Position numbers and translations under genes: made by a program. Source: JAHFDS01 sp964593795 (lineage in GTDB: Bacteria > Myxococcota_A > Polyangia > JAHFDS01). From it: a DNA stretch of 64,000 nucleotides. Location: assembly GCA_964593795.1 (NCBI GenBank), contig CAZQJC010000328.1, forward strand, positions 1 through 64,000, written 5' to 3'. The notes beneath the pieces were generated by a model. That model worked only from the letters and a program-made list of their open reading frames with translations, had not been told where the DNA came from and ran no database searches. Shown here piece after piece: positions 36,022 through 45,185 of the stretch. Position 1 is the stretch's first letter, and every line of letters starts with the position of its first letter.

Positions 36022-38474
36022 TCCGCGGCGATCTCCGCGCCGCCCTCCGCGGCATGCGTAACCGGCCGGGCGTCTCCGCGCTCATCGTCCTGACGCTCGC
36101 GATCGGCCTCGGCGCCTCGACCACCGTCTACAGCGTGATCTCGGCGCTGCTCCTGCGGCCCCTGCCCTACCCGGCCGTCGAGCGTCTGGTCTTCGTGGTG
36201 GAGAGCGGCCGCGAGGCCGTCCTCGAACGCATCCCGCTCTCGCCCCCCGACTTCGCCGACCTCGCGCGCGAGACGCGCACGCTCGAGGACGTCGCGGGCG
36301 TCATCCGCGAGCCCGTGGTCCTCGGAGGCACGTTGCACCCGGAGCGCGTCACTGCCGGCGTCGTCACGCCGACGTTCCTGCCGCTCCTCGGCGCGCGCGC
36401 CGTGATCGGCCGGCTGCCGGTCGCCGAGGACGCGCGACCCAACGCGGGTCGCGTGGTCGTGCTCTCGCACGCGCTCTGGCAGCGGCGCTACGGCGCCTCG
36501 CGGCACCTCGTGGGTCGGAGCATCGACGTGGATGGCGTGTCGTGCCGCGTGATCGGCGTGCTGGCGCCGGGCTTCCAGATCCCCGGGCGCCTCTCGTTCC
36601 AGGGCGCGAGCTTCGGCGAGCCCGAGGCCTTCGTGCCGCTCCACCTCGAGGACTGGCAGATCGAGGACGGCCGGTTCGACCACCGCATGGCCGTCGTCGG
36701 GCGGCTCGCGCCGGGCGTCACGCACGAGGCCGCGCAGGCGGACGTCGCGCGGGTCGCCAGCTCGCTGGCCGCGCGCTTCCCGAAGACCAACGGCGATCTC
36801 GGCGCGCTCGTGCTGCCGCTGCGCGAGGCGGTCGTGGGCGGCGTCCGCAGCGCGCTCTGGGTCCTGCTCGGAGCCGTCGTGTGCGTGCTCCTCGTCGCGT
36901 GCTCGAACGCCGCCGGCCTCCTGCTCGCGCGGGCGGCGTCGCGCCACCGCGAGCTGGCGGTGCGCGCCGCGCTCGGGGCGACCAGGCTTGCGCTCGTGCG
37001 CCTCTTCGTGGTCGAGGGCATCACGCACGCGATGCTGGCCGCGGCCCTCGGCCTGACCCTCGCGGCCTGGGGCATCGACGGGCTCGTGTCGCTCGCGCTC
37101 GGGAACGTCCTGCGGGCCCGCGCCGTGGGGCTCGACCCCGGCGTGGTCGGCTTCGCGGTGGCCCTCGCGCTCGTCAGCGGCGCCGCGACCGGCCTCGTCC
37201 CGGCGATCGCGCTGTCGAAGGGCGACCTGCACGTCGCGCTGCAGTCGGCGGGCCCCGAGAAGGGCGCCACGGCGCGCACGAGCACGCTGCGCGGCCTCGT
37301 GACGGCGCAGGTGACGCTCGCGGTCGTGCTCCTCGTCGGCGCGGGGATCCTGCTCCGCACCTTCATCCGCCTGTCGACGATGGAGCCCGGCTTCGACGCG
37401 CAGGGCGTGCTCGCCGCGGCGCCGAGCCTGCCCGAGGGGCGCTACCCCGACGCCCCGAGCGTGGCCGACTTCTGGCGGCGCCTCCTCGAGCGCGCCGCGA
37501 CCCTGCCGGGCGTGACCGCCGCGAGCGCGGTGTCGCAGGTGCCGCCGCGCGCAGGCTGGGTCGTCGTCGTCGCCCCCGAGGGGGCGCCTCCCGGCGAGCT
37601 CGCCGCGGTGAACCACTTCGTCGCCGCGCCCGGGTACTTCGAGGCGCTGCGGCTGCCCATCCAGCAGGGCCGCAGCTTCGACGCGCGCGATCACGCCGGC
37701 GCGCCGGGCGTATGCGTGGTCGACGGCCGCTTCGCCGAGCGCTTCTGGCCGGGCGTCTCGCCCATCGGCAAGCGCGTCAAGTGGGGCCCCTCCGACGGCA
37801 ACCGCCCGTGGATGACCGTCGTCGGTGTGGCCAGCGAGGTGCGCACGCACCACACCGACCGCGTCTCCGCCGACGGAACGCTCTACGTGCCCTTCCTGCA
37901 GCTCCCCTCGGACGGCGTGGCCCCGATCGGCCGGCTGCTGTCGATCCTCGTCCGCGCCGACAGGCCGCGCGACGCGGAGCGGCGGCTGCGGCGCGCGCTC
38001 GCCGAGCTCGATCCCGCGGTGCCGCTCGCCAACGTCATCACGCTCGACGAGGCCCTCGCGGAGTCGCTCGCGGAGCCGCGCTTGCGCTCGCACCTCGTCC
38101 TCGGCTTCGCCGTGATCGCCGCGGGCCTCGCCGCGCTCGGCATCTACGGCGTCCTCGCGTTCTCGATCGCGCAGCGCCGGCGCGAGCTCGGCATCCGCCT
38201 GGCGCTCGGCGCGGAGCGTCGGGATCTGCTGCGCATGGTGCTCCGCGAGGGCCTGCGGGTCGCGACGCCGGGTCTCGCCCTCGGCGCCGGCATCTGGCTC
38301 GTCCTCATGATCGTCCTCGGCCGCGTGCGGCCGCTCTCCGGCTTCGCGCTCGGCGACGTGCCGGCGATCCTGGCCGCGGTGGCCTGCCTCGCGCTGTGCG
38401 CGCTCGTCGCGAGCCTGGGCCCCGCACGCCGCGCCGCGCGCACCGAGCCCGCCGACGTCCTCCGGGGAGAGTAG
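36018..38474 (+). CDS. ADOP/MacB-type ABC transporter permease
   Basis: An 818-residue double-FtsX permease. TM1 is near 20-40 (ALIVLTLAIGLGASTTVYSVISALLLRPLPYP), followed by a large MacB-PCD periplasmic domain. A first three-TM FtsX block lies near 275-400 (LLVACSNAAGLLLARAASRHREL). A linker TM (TAQVTLAVVLLVGAGILLRTF) leads to a second periplasmic domain, then a second FtsX block with IYGVLAFSIAQRRRELGIRLALGA. It ends EPADVLRGE, as in acidobacterial ADOP permeases. No ATPase gene is nearby, which is usual for this group. The GTG start overlaps the LOG gene stop. Confidence 0.85.
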   Translation: MIRGDLRAALRGMRNRPGVSALIVLTLAIGLGASTTVYSVISALLLRPLPYPAVERLVFVVESGREAVLERIPLSPPDFADLARETRTLEDVAGVIREPVVLGGTLHPERVTAGVVTPTFLPLLGARAVIGRLPVAEDARPNAGRVVVLSHALWQRRYGASRHLVGRSIDVDGVSCRVIGVLAPGFQIPGRLSFQGASFGEPEAFVPLHLEDWQIEDGRFDHRMAVVGRLAPGVTHEAAQADVARVASSLAARFPKTNGDLGALVLPLREAVVGGVRSALWVLLGAVVCVLLVACSNAAGLLLARAASRHRELAVRAALGATRLALVRLFVVEGITHAMLAAALGLTLAAWGIDGLVSLALGNVLRARAVGLDPGVVGFAVALALVSGAATGLVPAIALSKGDLHVALQSAGPEKGATARTSTLRGLVTAQVTLAVVLLVGAGILLRTFIRLSTMEPGFDAQGVLAAAPSLPEGRYPDAPSVADFWRRLLERAATLPGVTAASAVSQVPPRAGWVVVVAPEGAPPGELAAVNHFVAAPGYFEALRLPIQQGRSFDARDHAGAPGVCVVDGRFAERFWPGVSPIGKRVKWGPSDGNRPWMTVVGVASEVRTHHTDRVSADGTLYVPFLQLPSDGVAPIGRLLSILVRADRPRDAERRLRRALAELDPAVPLANVITLDEALAESLAEPRLRSHLVLGFAVIAAGLAALGIYGVLAFSIAQRRRELGIRLALGAERRDLLRMVLREGLRVATPGLALGAGIWLVLMIVLGRVRPLSGFALGDVPAILAAVACLALCALVASLGPARRAARTEPADVLRGE

Positions 38475-38478
38475 CCGC

Positions 38479-38700
38479 GTGTCGGGCTCCCCCAAGGACA
38501 CGCAGCCGCTCGGTGGCGGGATCGACGCGACGATCGAGGACACCACGCGCAGGATCTCCGCGCCCACGAACCCGCCGACCTGCGCGCACCGGGGGCGCAG
38601 CTCGGCCGGTACGTCATCCAGTCCACGCTGGGCTCGGGCGGCATGGGCGTGGTCTACGCCGCCCACGACCCCGAGTTCGCACCCCGCAGGGCTCGCGCAC
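38479..38700 (+). pseudogene. Remnant of a Ser/Thr protein kinase gene (N-terminal end only)
   Basis: Starting at GTG 38479 a typical myxobacterial kinase leader is readable (SGSPKDTQPL...DATIEDTTRRIS). The frame then changes near 38555-38565. In the new frame the kinase opening appears (LGRYVIQSTLGSGGMGVVYAAHDPE, with an intact glycine-rich loop). The homology stops at about 38690, before the VAIK lysine, and the DNA runs into the promoter region of the M50 gene. No catalytic residues survive. It is a truncated and frameshifted pseudogene, perhaps left by a deletion between the permease and protease genes. Confidence 0.65.
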
Positions 38701-38795
38701 TTCCCCCCACATCCCGGGTGACTCCCCGCACGGGCGCACGTCGCAACGTGGCCCCCGGATTCGCGCCTGTCGGAGGGCGCGTGTATCTTTGGATC

Positions 38796-39437
38796 ATGGC
38801 CCGTCGTGGCTGGTGGATCGTGGCAGGTCGTCCCTTCGGGATGCCGCTGCGGCTGCACCTGCTCCTGCCCCTCGGCCTCCTGTTCTTCGGGGGGCTGCGC
38901 TGGGCGCCCGGCGCGTGGCTCGCCTTCGTGCTCGTCGTCGTCGTCCACGAGCTCGGCCACGCGTGGATGGCGCGCGCGGTGGGCGCGCGTCCGACCGCGA
39001 TCGACGTGCACCCGCTCGGGGGCGCGTGCCGCTACACCGGCGCGACGAGCCCGTTCTCGCGCGCGCTCGTCGCCTGGGGCGGGCCGCTCGCGCAGCTCCT
39101 CCTGCTCGTCGCGGCCCTCGTCGCCTTCGCCGCGGCTGGCCCCGTGCTCGATCAGTTCTCGCTCGACCTGCGCCACGGGCTCGTCGCCGCGAACGCGTGG
39201 ATGCTGCTCCTCAACCTCCTGCCCATCCCGCCGTTCGACGGCGCGGAGGCCTTCAAGGTCGTGCCGCTCATGGCCGCCGCCCGCGCCCGCGCCCGCCGCA
39301 GCGCCGACGACGCCGCCCTCGAGTCGCTGCTAGACGCCGACGCCCGCGGCGAGGTCGCGCCGGAGACCAGGCGCCTCGTCGGCGATCTCATGGAGAGCAG
39401 CAGTCGGCGCCAGAAGGCGCCCTCGCGCCCGCGCTGA
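38796..39437 (+). CDS. M50-family (site-2 type) membrane metalloprotease
   Basis: A 213-residue inner-membrane protein with about five hydrophobic segments. The zinc motif HELGHAW lies in the second segment (LAFVLVVVVHELGHAWMARAVGA), and the third ligand motif is LLPIPPFDGAEAF near 143-155. The GxxxR-type loop and the PFSRALVAWGGPLAQLLL segment match small rhomboid-like S2P proteins of Myxococcota. It presumably cleaves a membrane substrate, but no sigma factor or anti-sigma gene is adjacent. ATG at 38796 was chosen because it opens the first membrane segment; the upstream in-frame sequence belongs to the kinase remnant. Confidence 0.82.
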   Translation: MARRGWWIVAGRPFGMPLRLHLLLPLGLLFFGGLRWAPGAWLAFVLVVVVHELGHAWMARAVGARPTAIDVHPLGGACRYTGATSPFSRALVAWGGPLAQLLLLVAALVAFAAAGPVLDQFSLDLRHGLVAANAWMLLLNLLPIPPFDGAEAFKVVPLMAAARARARRSADDAALESLLDADARGEVAPETRRLVGDLMESSSRRQKAPSRPR

Positions 39438-39715
39438 TATCATCGACCCTTGCGGCGTTTCGATATCGGTTCGGGCTAGGGGGCTGTCGGGCTGTCCCTA
39501 GTTCACTTGGCCTGAGAGCGTCCGCCAAAGCGAGCGAAGCGAGCGTGGTGTCGCCGCAGGCTGTGCCGCATGTTGACGTTGCGCGCCTTCGGCGCGACCG
39601 ACACGAGGCCCAACGAAGGCCGGAGGCCGGAGTGGGGGGACACACAGCTCAACCACGAGTTGCTCGAGGTGTGCATCGGAGCACCGACGAATCCGCGAAT
39701 CGATGCGGGTTCGGA
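39438..39715. repeat. Repeat-rich gap between convergent genes
   Basis: A 278-bp non-coding gap. It holds near-palindromes: CTAGGGGGCTGTCGGGCTGTCCCTAG (39477-39502), GCGAGCGAAGCGAGCG (39530-39545) and a stem around GCGCCTTCGGCGC (39583-39595). The 24 bp at 39577-39600 recur exactly, in reverse complement, at 62099-62122. The recurring CATGTTG is at 39569-39575. No gene is supported. It may serve as a two-way terminator for the M50 and VWA genes. Confidence 0.6.
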
Positions 39716-41110
39716 CTACAGCTGGGCCTCGTAGGCGTCGGCGCGGCGGCGCTTGATCGCGTCCTGCTTGGCCTCCGAGCGCCCCGCCTCCTCCGCCTTC
39801 TTGACGTCGTCGAGGGCGCCGCCGAGGACTCGCGCCTGCGCCGCCGCGGCCGGCGCCGCACTCGGCATCGCCTTGGCGTCCTTCGAGAGCGCCGCCTGGC
39901 GCTCTCGGATGATCTTCTCCGCGCCGGTGCGATCGCCCTGCTGCCACTTGTCCATCGCGCGATCCAGGTCCGCCTGCGCGACCACGGTCACCGCGCGCTC
40001 CGCGACGGCGCGGTTGATCGACGCGACCACCGCCTTTCTGTCCTGCGTGATCCCCGCCGCGAGCCGCGACCGCGTCGAGAGCGCCTTGCCCACGACGGAG
40101 GTCAGGCGCGTCTCGACGTCCACGAGCGGCACGGGGCCCGAACCGCCCGTCGCTCCGGCCTCGACCGCGAGCTCTGCGAGCACCGTCACCGTCTGCCCGG
40201 CCGCGAGATCGCCGAGGTCCACCGTGGTCACGCCCGCCTTCTGCGCGAACGCGTAGCCGAACACGCGGCGCACCGCGACGCCCTGCATCGGCACGAGGCG
40301 CACCGCGGTCGCGCGCGCGACGACGCCTGCGAGTCGATCGAGCTCGCCCGCGAGCACGGTCCCGAGCGTGCCGCTCGAGGCGACGTAGTGATAGCGTCCG
40401 GCGCCGACCTGCGCGAGCTGCGTCATCAGCCGCTCGTTGTAGTCCTGCCCGATGCCGACGGTGGTCGTCGTGATCTGGCGATCGCGCGCGCCACGAACGA
40501 GCTTGTCGAGCCCCGACTCCGTGTTCGGCTGGCCGTCGGAGATGAGGATCACGCGGCTCGAGCGCCGCTCCTCGGCGTGCGCGGCCGCCTGCGCGTAGCC
40601 GCCCTGGAGCCCTGACACCATGTCTGTCCCGCCACGCGCCGAGAGCCGCGAGATCGCCGCGCGGGCCGCGCCGAGGTTGTCGCCGCGCACCTCGATCGGC
40701 GCCTGCAGCACCTCGTGGCCGTCGTCGAAGCTGACGACGCTGACGACGTCCCCGTCGCGGAGCTGACCGAGCAGCGCGTTGGCCGCCGCGACCGCGTCCG
40801 TCATCTTGCTGCCCGACATCGATCCGGAGCGATCGATGACGAGCGAGAGGTTGACTGGTTCGCGGCGGTGCCGGTCGGCGTCGGCCTGCACCTTGATCAT
40901 GACGTGCGTGGTGGCGGGCTGCCCTGCGAGCAGCTTGCCGTGCCCGAGCGCCGCCTCGACCCGCACCGGGCCGCGCCGCGACTTCGCCACCGCATCGCCG
41001 TCGGCCGCCTCCGCGAACGGCGCGAAGCCGAGCACCCCCAGCGCCACCAGCCCCACGGTCGCCAGCGCAGCGCCGGCATCCCACATGAGCGCACGTCCTT
41101 CGTTCCGCAT
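39716..41110 (-). CDS. Exported von Willebrand factor A (VWA) domain protein
   Basis: A 464-residue protein. An N-terminal hydrophobic signal (AGAALATVGLVALGVLGFAPFAEAA) is followed by a short beta-domain. The VWA domain comes next, with an intact metal site DRSGSMSGSKM, GGTDMVSGL and ILISDGQPN. A beta-rich middle region follows, then a C-terminal helical region (RAVAERAVTVVAQADLDRAM, KIIRERQAALS) rich in Ala/Lys. It is similar to myxobacterial and proteobacterial YfbK/batA-like surface VWA proteins. The ATG at 41110 has a strong Shine-Dalgarno (GGAGG at 41116-41120). The gene is alone in its direction, with a hexamer array upstream. Confidence 0.82.
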   Translation of the reverse strand: MRNEGRALMWDAGAALATVGLVALGVLGFAPFAEAADGDAVAKSRRGPVRVEAALGHGKLLAGQPATTHVMIKVQADADRHRREPVNLSLVIDRSGSMSGSKMTDAVAAANALLGQLRDGDVVSVVSFDDGHEVLQAPIEVRGDNLGAARAAISRLSARGGTDMVSGLQGGYAQAAAHAEERRSSRVILISDGQPNTESGLDKLVRGARDRQITTTTVGIGQDYNERLMTQLAQVGAGRYHYVASSGTLGTVLAGELDRLAGVVARATAVRLVPMQGVAVRRVFGYAFAQKAGVTTVDLGDLAAGQTVTVLAELAVEAGATGGSGPVPLVDVETRLTSVVGKALSTRSRLAAGITQDRKAVVASINRAVAERAVTVVAQADLDRAMDKWQQGDRTGAEKIIRERQAALSKDAKAMPSAAPAAAAQARVLGGALDDVKKAEEAGRSEAKQDAIKRRRADAYEAQL

Positions 41111-41115
41111 CGTGA

Positions 41116-41120
41116 CCTCC
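41116..41120 (-). promoter_or_regulatory. Shine-Dalgarno GGAGG deciding the 41110 start
   Basis: GGAGG on the minus strand, five bases before ATG 41110. It supports this start over upstream in-frame codons that would cross the GTGCTC array. Confidence 0.7.
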
Positions 41121-41168
41121 GATGCCTGGGACGCCCCACTCCGCCCCCAGATCCCGCCCGCCCGATTC

Positions 41169-41186
41169 GTGCTCGTGCTCGTGCTC
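41169..41186 (+). repeat. (GTGCTC)3 hexamer array
   Basis: Three exact copies followed by GATCCGG, the same flank as after the array at 4601-4624. It lies in the gap between the VWA gene start and the end of the diguanylate cyclase gene. Confidence 0.85.
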
Positions 41187-41205
41187 GATCCGGCTCCGGA
41201 TCGGA

Positions 41206-42276
41206 CTACGCCGGCACTCGGGCCGGCGCGATCCGCACGCAGTTGCGCCCTGCCCGCTTGGCCTCGTACAGCGCCGCATCCGCGGCCGCGACGAGATCGA
41301 GCGCCGCCTCCGCGTCCGACGGCGCGCTGGCGATGCCGATCGACACCGTCACGACCTCGCCCGACGGCTCCATCGGCGCCGCGCACACGCGCGCGCGGAG
41401 CTGCTCGGCGACCTCGGCCGCCCGCACCTTGTCCGTGCCCGCGAGCAGGACCGCGAACTCCTCGCCACCGTAGCGCGCCACCACGTCGTTGACGCGGCGG
41501 CCCTCGGCCAGCACGCGCGCGAGGTGCCGCAGCACGTCGTCGCCGGCCAGGTGGCCGTGGCGATCGTTGAAGCGCTTGAAGTGGTCCGCGTCGATCATGA
41601 GCAGCGCCAGCGGCTGCTGGCTGCGCGCCACGCGCTCGAGCTCCGACTTGAGCTGCTGCTGGAAGTAGCGGTGGTTGTACGCGCCCGTCAGGCCGTCGGT
41701 GATGGCCTGCTGCTGGAGGCGCGCGTTGACCTCGGCGAGCCGCTCGTTGGCGTCCTCGAGCTTGGACTTGGCCGCCTCGAGCTCGGCGGTGCGCTCGGTC
41801 ACCTGCGCCTCGAGCCCCATGTTCGCCCTGCGCAGCTCCTCGACGAGCTCGGCGTTGAGCCGCTCCACGCGGTGCTTCTGCAGGAGCTTCTCGACCGTGA
41901 GCCGCAGGCCCGGCTCGTCCCAGGGCTTGCCCAGGTAGTGATCGAGACCCGCGCGGTTGATCGCGTACACGACGGCGTCGAGGCCTGCCTGCCCGGTCAG
42001 GAGGATCTTCACGATGCGCTTGTCACGCTCGTGGACGCGCTCGAGCAGCTCCACGCCCTTCATGCTCGGCATGATCTGATCGGCGATGACGACCGCGATG
42101 CGCTCGCCGTCCCGCTCGAGCTCGTCGATGAGCTCGAGCGCCTCGGTCGCGCTCCGGGCCACCTCGATCTCGCACTCGTCACCGAACCGCTGCTGGAGCT
42201 GCTTCTGCAGCGCGGTGAGGATGCCCTCCTCGTCGTCGACGCAGACGATGTGCTCGCGCACCACTTCGCCGCTCAC
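41206..42276 (-). CDS. Response regulator with GGDEF domain (diguanylate cyclase)
   Basis: A 356-residue two-domain regulator. The receiver domain (1-125) has the acidic pair DDEE, the phospho-acceptor Asp in VVIADQIMPSMKG, the switch Thr in LLTGQAG and the Lys in GKPW. A coiled-coil linker (about 130-195, EELRRANMGLEAQVTERTAELEAAK) follows. The GGDEF domain has MIDADHFKRFNDRHGH and the active signature GGEEF. An RxxD product-inhibition site (RVND) sits five residues ahead of the signature. It is predicted to make cyclic di-GMP when phosphorylated. The GTG start overlaps the stop of the histidine kinase gene (GTGA), so that kinase is the likely partner. Confidence 0.92.
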   Translation of the reverse strand: MSGEVVREHIVCVDDEEGILTALQKQLQQRFGDECEIEVARSATEALELIDELERDGERIAVVIADQIMPSMKGVELLERVHERDKRIVKILLTGQAGLDAVVYAINRAGLDHYLGKPWDEPGLRLTVEKLLQKHRVERLNAELVEELRRANMGLEAQVTERTAELEAAKSKLEDANERLAEVNARLQQQAITDGLTGAYNHRYFQQQLKSELERVARSQQPLALLMIDADHFKRFNDRHGHLAGDDVLRHLARVLAEGRRVNDVVARYGGEEFAVLLAGTDKVRAAEVAEQLRARVCAAPMEPSGEVVTVSIGIASAPSDAEAALDLVAAADAALYEAKRAGRNCVRIAPARVPA

Positions 42277-45185
42277 GCTTCACCTCGCGGTCGCGCGACG
42301 GCAGCCATCGACCCCGACTCCATCCGCGCGAGCTGATCGGGCCTCGGCAGCGTGTCCACGATCGGCAGGTACACCGAGAAGCACGTCCGTCCCGGCACGC
42401 TCTCCACCTCGATGCGTCCCTTGTGCTTCTCCACGATGCGGCGAACGATGCCGAGCCCGAGGCCCGTGCCCTCGCCCTTGACCTTGGTCGTGAAGAACGG
42501 CTCGAAGATCCGCGGCAACACCTCGCCCGGGATGCCCGGACCGTTGTCCTGCACGTCCACTCGTACGAACCCGTCTGCCACTACCGTCCGCAGCACGATC
42601 TTGCCTCGCCCCTCTCCATCACCCTCGTGGACCCCGTCAGGCCCCGCGGTCCGGGCCCGCCCGGCACGCAACGCCTGGACACTGTTGTGGATGAGGTTGG
42701 TCCAGACCTGATTCAGCTCGTCCACGTAGACCGCGATGGGTGGGATCTCTCCGTACTCTCGCTCGACCTGTATACCATGCTTGATCTCGTTCTGGAGGAT
42801 GACGAGCGTGTTCTCGATCCCATGATGGATGTCCGCGACCGCGATCTGCGCCTGGTCGAGATGCGAGTAGGACTTGAGCGCACCCACGATGCGGGTGATG
42901 GACGCGATCGCGACGCGCACCGCGTGCATGCTGCGGCGGAGGTAGCCGAGCTCCTCGAGGTACGAGACGAGGAACGGCAGCCCCTGCTTGCCGAACGGCG
43001 CCGCCAGCTCCACGAGCGCCGGCGCCGCATCCGCGATGCCGAGCTCTACCAGCGTGCGCGCGGGCCGCTCGGGATCGACGGCGCCCAGCTCGGCCAGCCG
43101 CCGAGCGAGCTCGCGGGCGCCGCGCCGGACGTCGACCGGGTGCAGCACGCGCGCCTGCTCGAGCCGCGGGCGTAGCTCGCCCACGAGCGCCCAGAAGCGG
43201 TTCCGCGTCGTCGCGTCGAGCTGGCTGCCGATGTCGCGGCCGCGATCGAGCAGCCCCGTGACGTTCTGATCGAGCGTGTCGACCGCGCCTTTGATCGCCG
43301 CCGCCGGCGAGTTGATCTCGTGCGCGACGCCCGCGACGAGGACACCGAGGCCCGCCATGCGCTCGGACTGCACGAGCTGCGCCTGCGCCTCGCGCAGCTC
43401 CTGGAACGCGCGCGCGAGCTCTCGGTTGCGCTGACCGAGCTCCTGCGTACGGTCGGCGACCTTGCGTTCGAGGTCTGCGGAGAAGGACTTCACCTGATCG
43501 TACAGGCGCGCGTTCTCGATCGCGGTCGCGCCCTGGTCGGCGAACGTGGCGACGAGCCTGAGGTCGGCCTCGGTGAAGGGCTCGGGGCGCGTGACGACCA
43601 GCACGCCGAGCACGCGATCCTTGGTCTCGAGCGGCACGGCCAGCAGCGCCCCCTCGATGCCCGCGAGCCGGGCGGCGTCGCCGAGATCGCCGTCGTGCTC
43701 GACCGCCTCGACGCGCAGCGGCGACCGCGCCGTGGCCGCCGTGCGGGCGAGGTCGACCACGCCCGCGGGCTCACCCTCGAGGCCGCGCGCGGCGCGCACC
43801 CCGAGCCTTCCCTCCTCCGACAGGACGAGCGCCGTGGTGTGGGCGCGCAGCACCTGACCGGCCTCGCCGACCACCTTGTCGAGCACGTCGTCGAGCGCGA
43901 GCACGCTCGAGACGGCGCGCCCGATGTCGTGCAGCGTCTCGATCTCGCGGATGCGCGCGGCCAGGCGCCGCTGGTTGTCGCCGAGCGCCCGGGTCATCTG
44001 CGTGAACGCCTCGGCCAGGTCGCCGAGCTCGTCCGCGGTCTCGATCGTGATGGTCTGCTGGAGATCGCCGGCCGCGACGGCGAGCGCGCCCGCGTGCAGG
44101 CGCTTGAGCGGCTCGACCATGCGCCGGGCGAGCATGGCGGCGAGGAAGAGCGCGACCAGCACGGCCGCCGCGGCGGTGCCGAGCAGCACGAGCTGCGACC
44201 GCTTTCGTGCGCCGACGAGCGTGGAGCGATCGACCGCGACGCCGACCATGCCGACGTTGCCGCCGTCCACGCCCCGCAGCGGCGCATAGCCGACGAGGTA
44301 GCTCTTCCCCGCGATCTCGGCCGCGCGCTGCTCCGCGCCGCCGAGCCCGAGCACGCGGTCCACGACCTCCTTGGGGGCCTCGAGGCCGACGAGCCTGCGC
44401 CCACCCTCCTCGACGAACGTCGAGGCCTGCGGGGCCGAGCCGCGGTAGAGGACGACGTCGGCGCTGAGCGCGCCCTTGAGGTAGTCGGCGAAGTCGGCGT
44501 CGAGCGGCGCCGAGACGACGATGGCCCCGAGCAGGTTGAACCCGCCGTCGACGACGGGGCTCGAGGCGCGAAGGACGAGCTCCCCGGGTGGATCGGCGAT
44601 CTCGAGCGTGACCCGCCGCTCGAACTGCAGGGCGCGCTGGACAGCCGGCGACGACGGATCGGCGCGCAGGTCACTGAGCGCGCCGATGACGCCACCGCCG
44701 CCGGCAGCGCGCGACGCGACGAGGCGCCCGGTGCCGTCCGTGATCTCGACCAGGCCGAGGGGCAGGTGCTCCTCCTTGGCGGCGAGCAGCATGTCGAGCC
44801 CGCGCGCGTCGTTCGCGCGGAGCAGCACCTCGAGGTCGCTCGTCTCGGCGAGACGCACCGCCTCCTTGCCCGCGGCCTGCACCTGCCGGAGCACGAGGTT
44901 GAGCGCGGTGCGCAGCGCGCGGTCGGTCTGGTCGCGCGCCGCCGTGTCGAAGCTGCGGAAGACCAGCGTCGACGCCGCGAAGCCAGCGGCGACCACGGGC
45001 AGGAGGCCCGCGACCGCGAGGAACAGGAGGATCTTCTGGCGGACCGTGAGGCGCGCCAGCAGGCCCACGAAGCGCCGCACCCCGCCTTCGTCCGGCCCGC
45101 GCGTACCGCCGCGATGGCCCAAGGACTCCTGGAAGGAGCGGCGCGCGCCGCTCGTCTCGAGGTTGGAGGGCTCCGAGGGTCTCAT
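42273..45185 (-). CDS. Sensor histidine kinase with periplasmic sensor, HAMP and GAF domains
   Basis: A 970-residue kinase. TM1 is near 50-70 (ILLFLAVAGLLPVVAAGFAAS). A large dCache-like periplasmic region (75-345) and TM2 near 350-372 follow. HAMP reads RRMVEPLKRLHAGALAVAAGDL, and GAF covers about 420-580 (ALDDVLDKVVGEAGQVL, FADQGATAIENARLYDQVK). After a coiled coil comes the H-box LVAGVAHEINSPAAAIKGAVD. An unusual insert of about 130 residues separates it from a second helical part (ASITRIVGALKSYSHLDQA). The ATPase domain has NLIHNSVQAL, DNGPGIP and GTGLGLGIVRRIVEKHKG. The ATG start overlaps the solute-binding gene stop (TGATG) and the stop overlaps the GGDEF gene start. Confidence 0.88.
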   Translation of the reverse strand: MRPSEPSNLETSGARRSFQESLGHRGGTRGPDEGGVRRFVGLLARLTVRQKILLFLAVAGLLPVVAAGFAASTLVFRSFDTAARDQTDRALRTALNLVLRQVQAAGKEAVRLAETSDLEVLLRANDARGLDMLLAAKEEHLPLGLVEITDGTGRLVASRAAGGGGVIGALSDLRADPSSPAVQRALQFERRVTLEIADPPGELVLRASSPVVDGGFNLLGAIVVSAPLDADFADYLKGALSADVVLYRGSAPQASTFVEEGGRRLVGLEAPKEVVDRVLGLGGAEQRAAEIAGKSYLVGYAPLRGVDGGNVGMVGVAVDRSTLVGARKRSQLVLLGTAAAAVLVALFLAAMLARRMVEPLKRLHAGALAVAAGDLQQTITIETADELGDLAEAFTQMTRALGDNQRRLAARIREIETLHDIGRAVSSVLALDDVLDKVVGEAGQVLRAHTTALVLSEEGRLGVRAARGLEGEPAGVVDLARTAATARSPLRVEAVEHDGDLGDAARLAGIEGALLAVPLETKDRVLGVLVVTRPEPFTEADLRLVATFADQGATAIENARLYDQVKSFSADLERKVADRTQELGQRNRELARAFQELREAQAQLVQSERMAGLGVLVAGVAHEINSPAAAIKGAVDTLDQNVTGLLDRGRDIGSQLDATTRNRFWALVGELRPRLEQARVLHPVDVRRGARELARRLAELGAVDPERPARTLVELGIADAAPALVELAAPFGKQGLPFLVSYLEELGYLRRSMHAVRVAIASITRIVGALKSYSHLDQAQIAVADIHHGIENTLVILQNEIKHGIQVEREYGEIPPIAVYVDELNQVWTNLIHNSVQALRAGRARTAGPDGVHEGDGEGRGKIVLRTVVADGFVRVDVQDNGPGIPGEVLPRIFEPFFTTKVKGEGTGLGLGIVRRIVEKHKGRIEVESVPGRTCFSVYLPIVDTLPRPDQLARMESGSMAAVARPRGEA

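Noticed and set aside
35434..38474. LOG enzyme and permease as a dedicated nucleoside transport pair
   Set aside because: The permease belongs to the MacB/ADOP type, not a nucleoside transporter. The overlap alone does not show a shared pathway.
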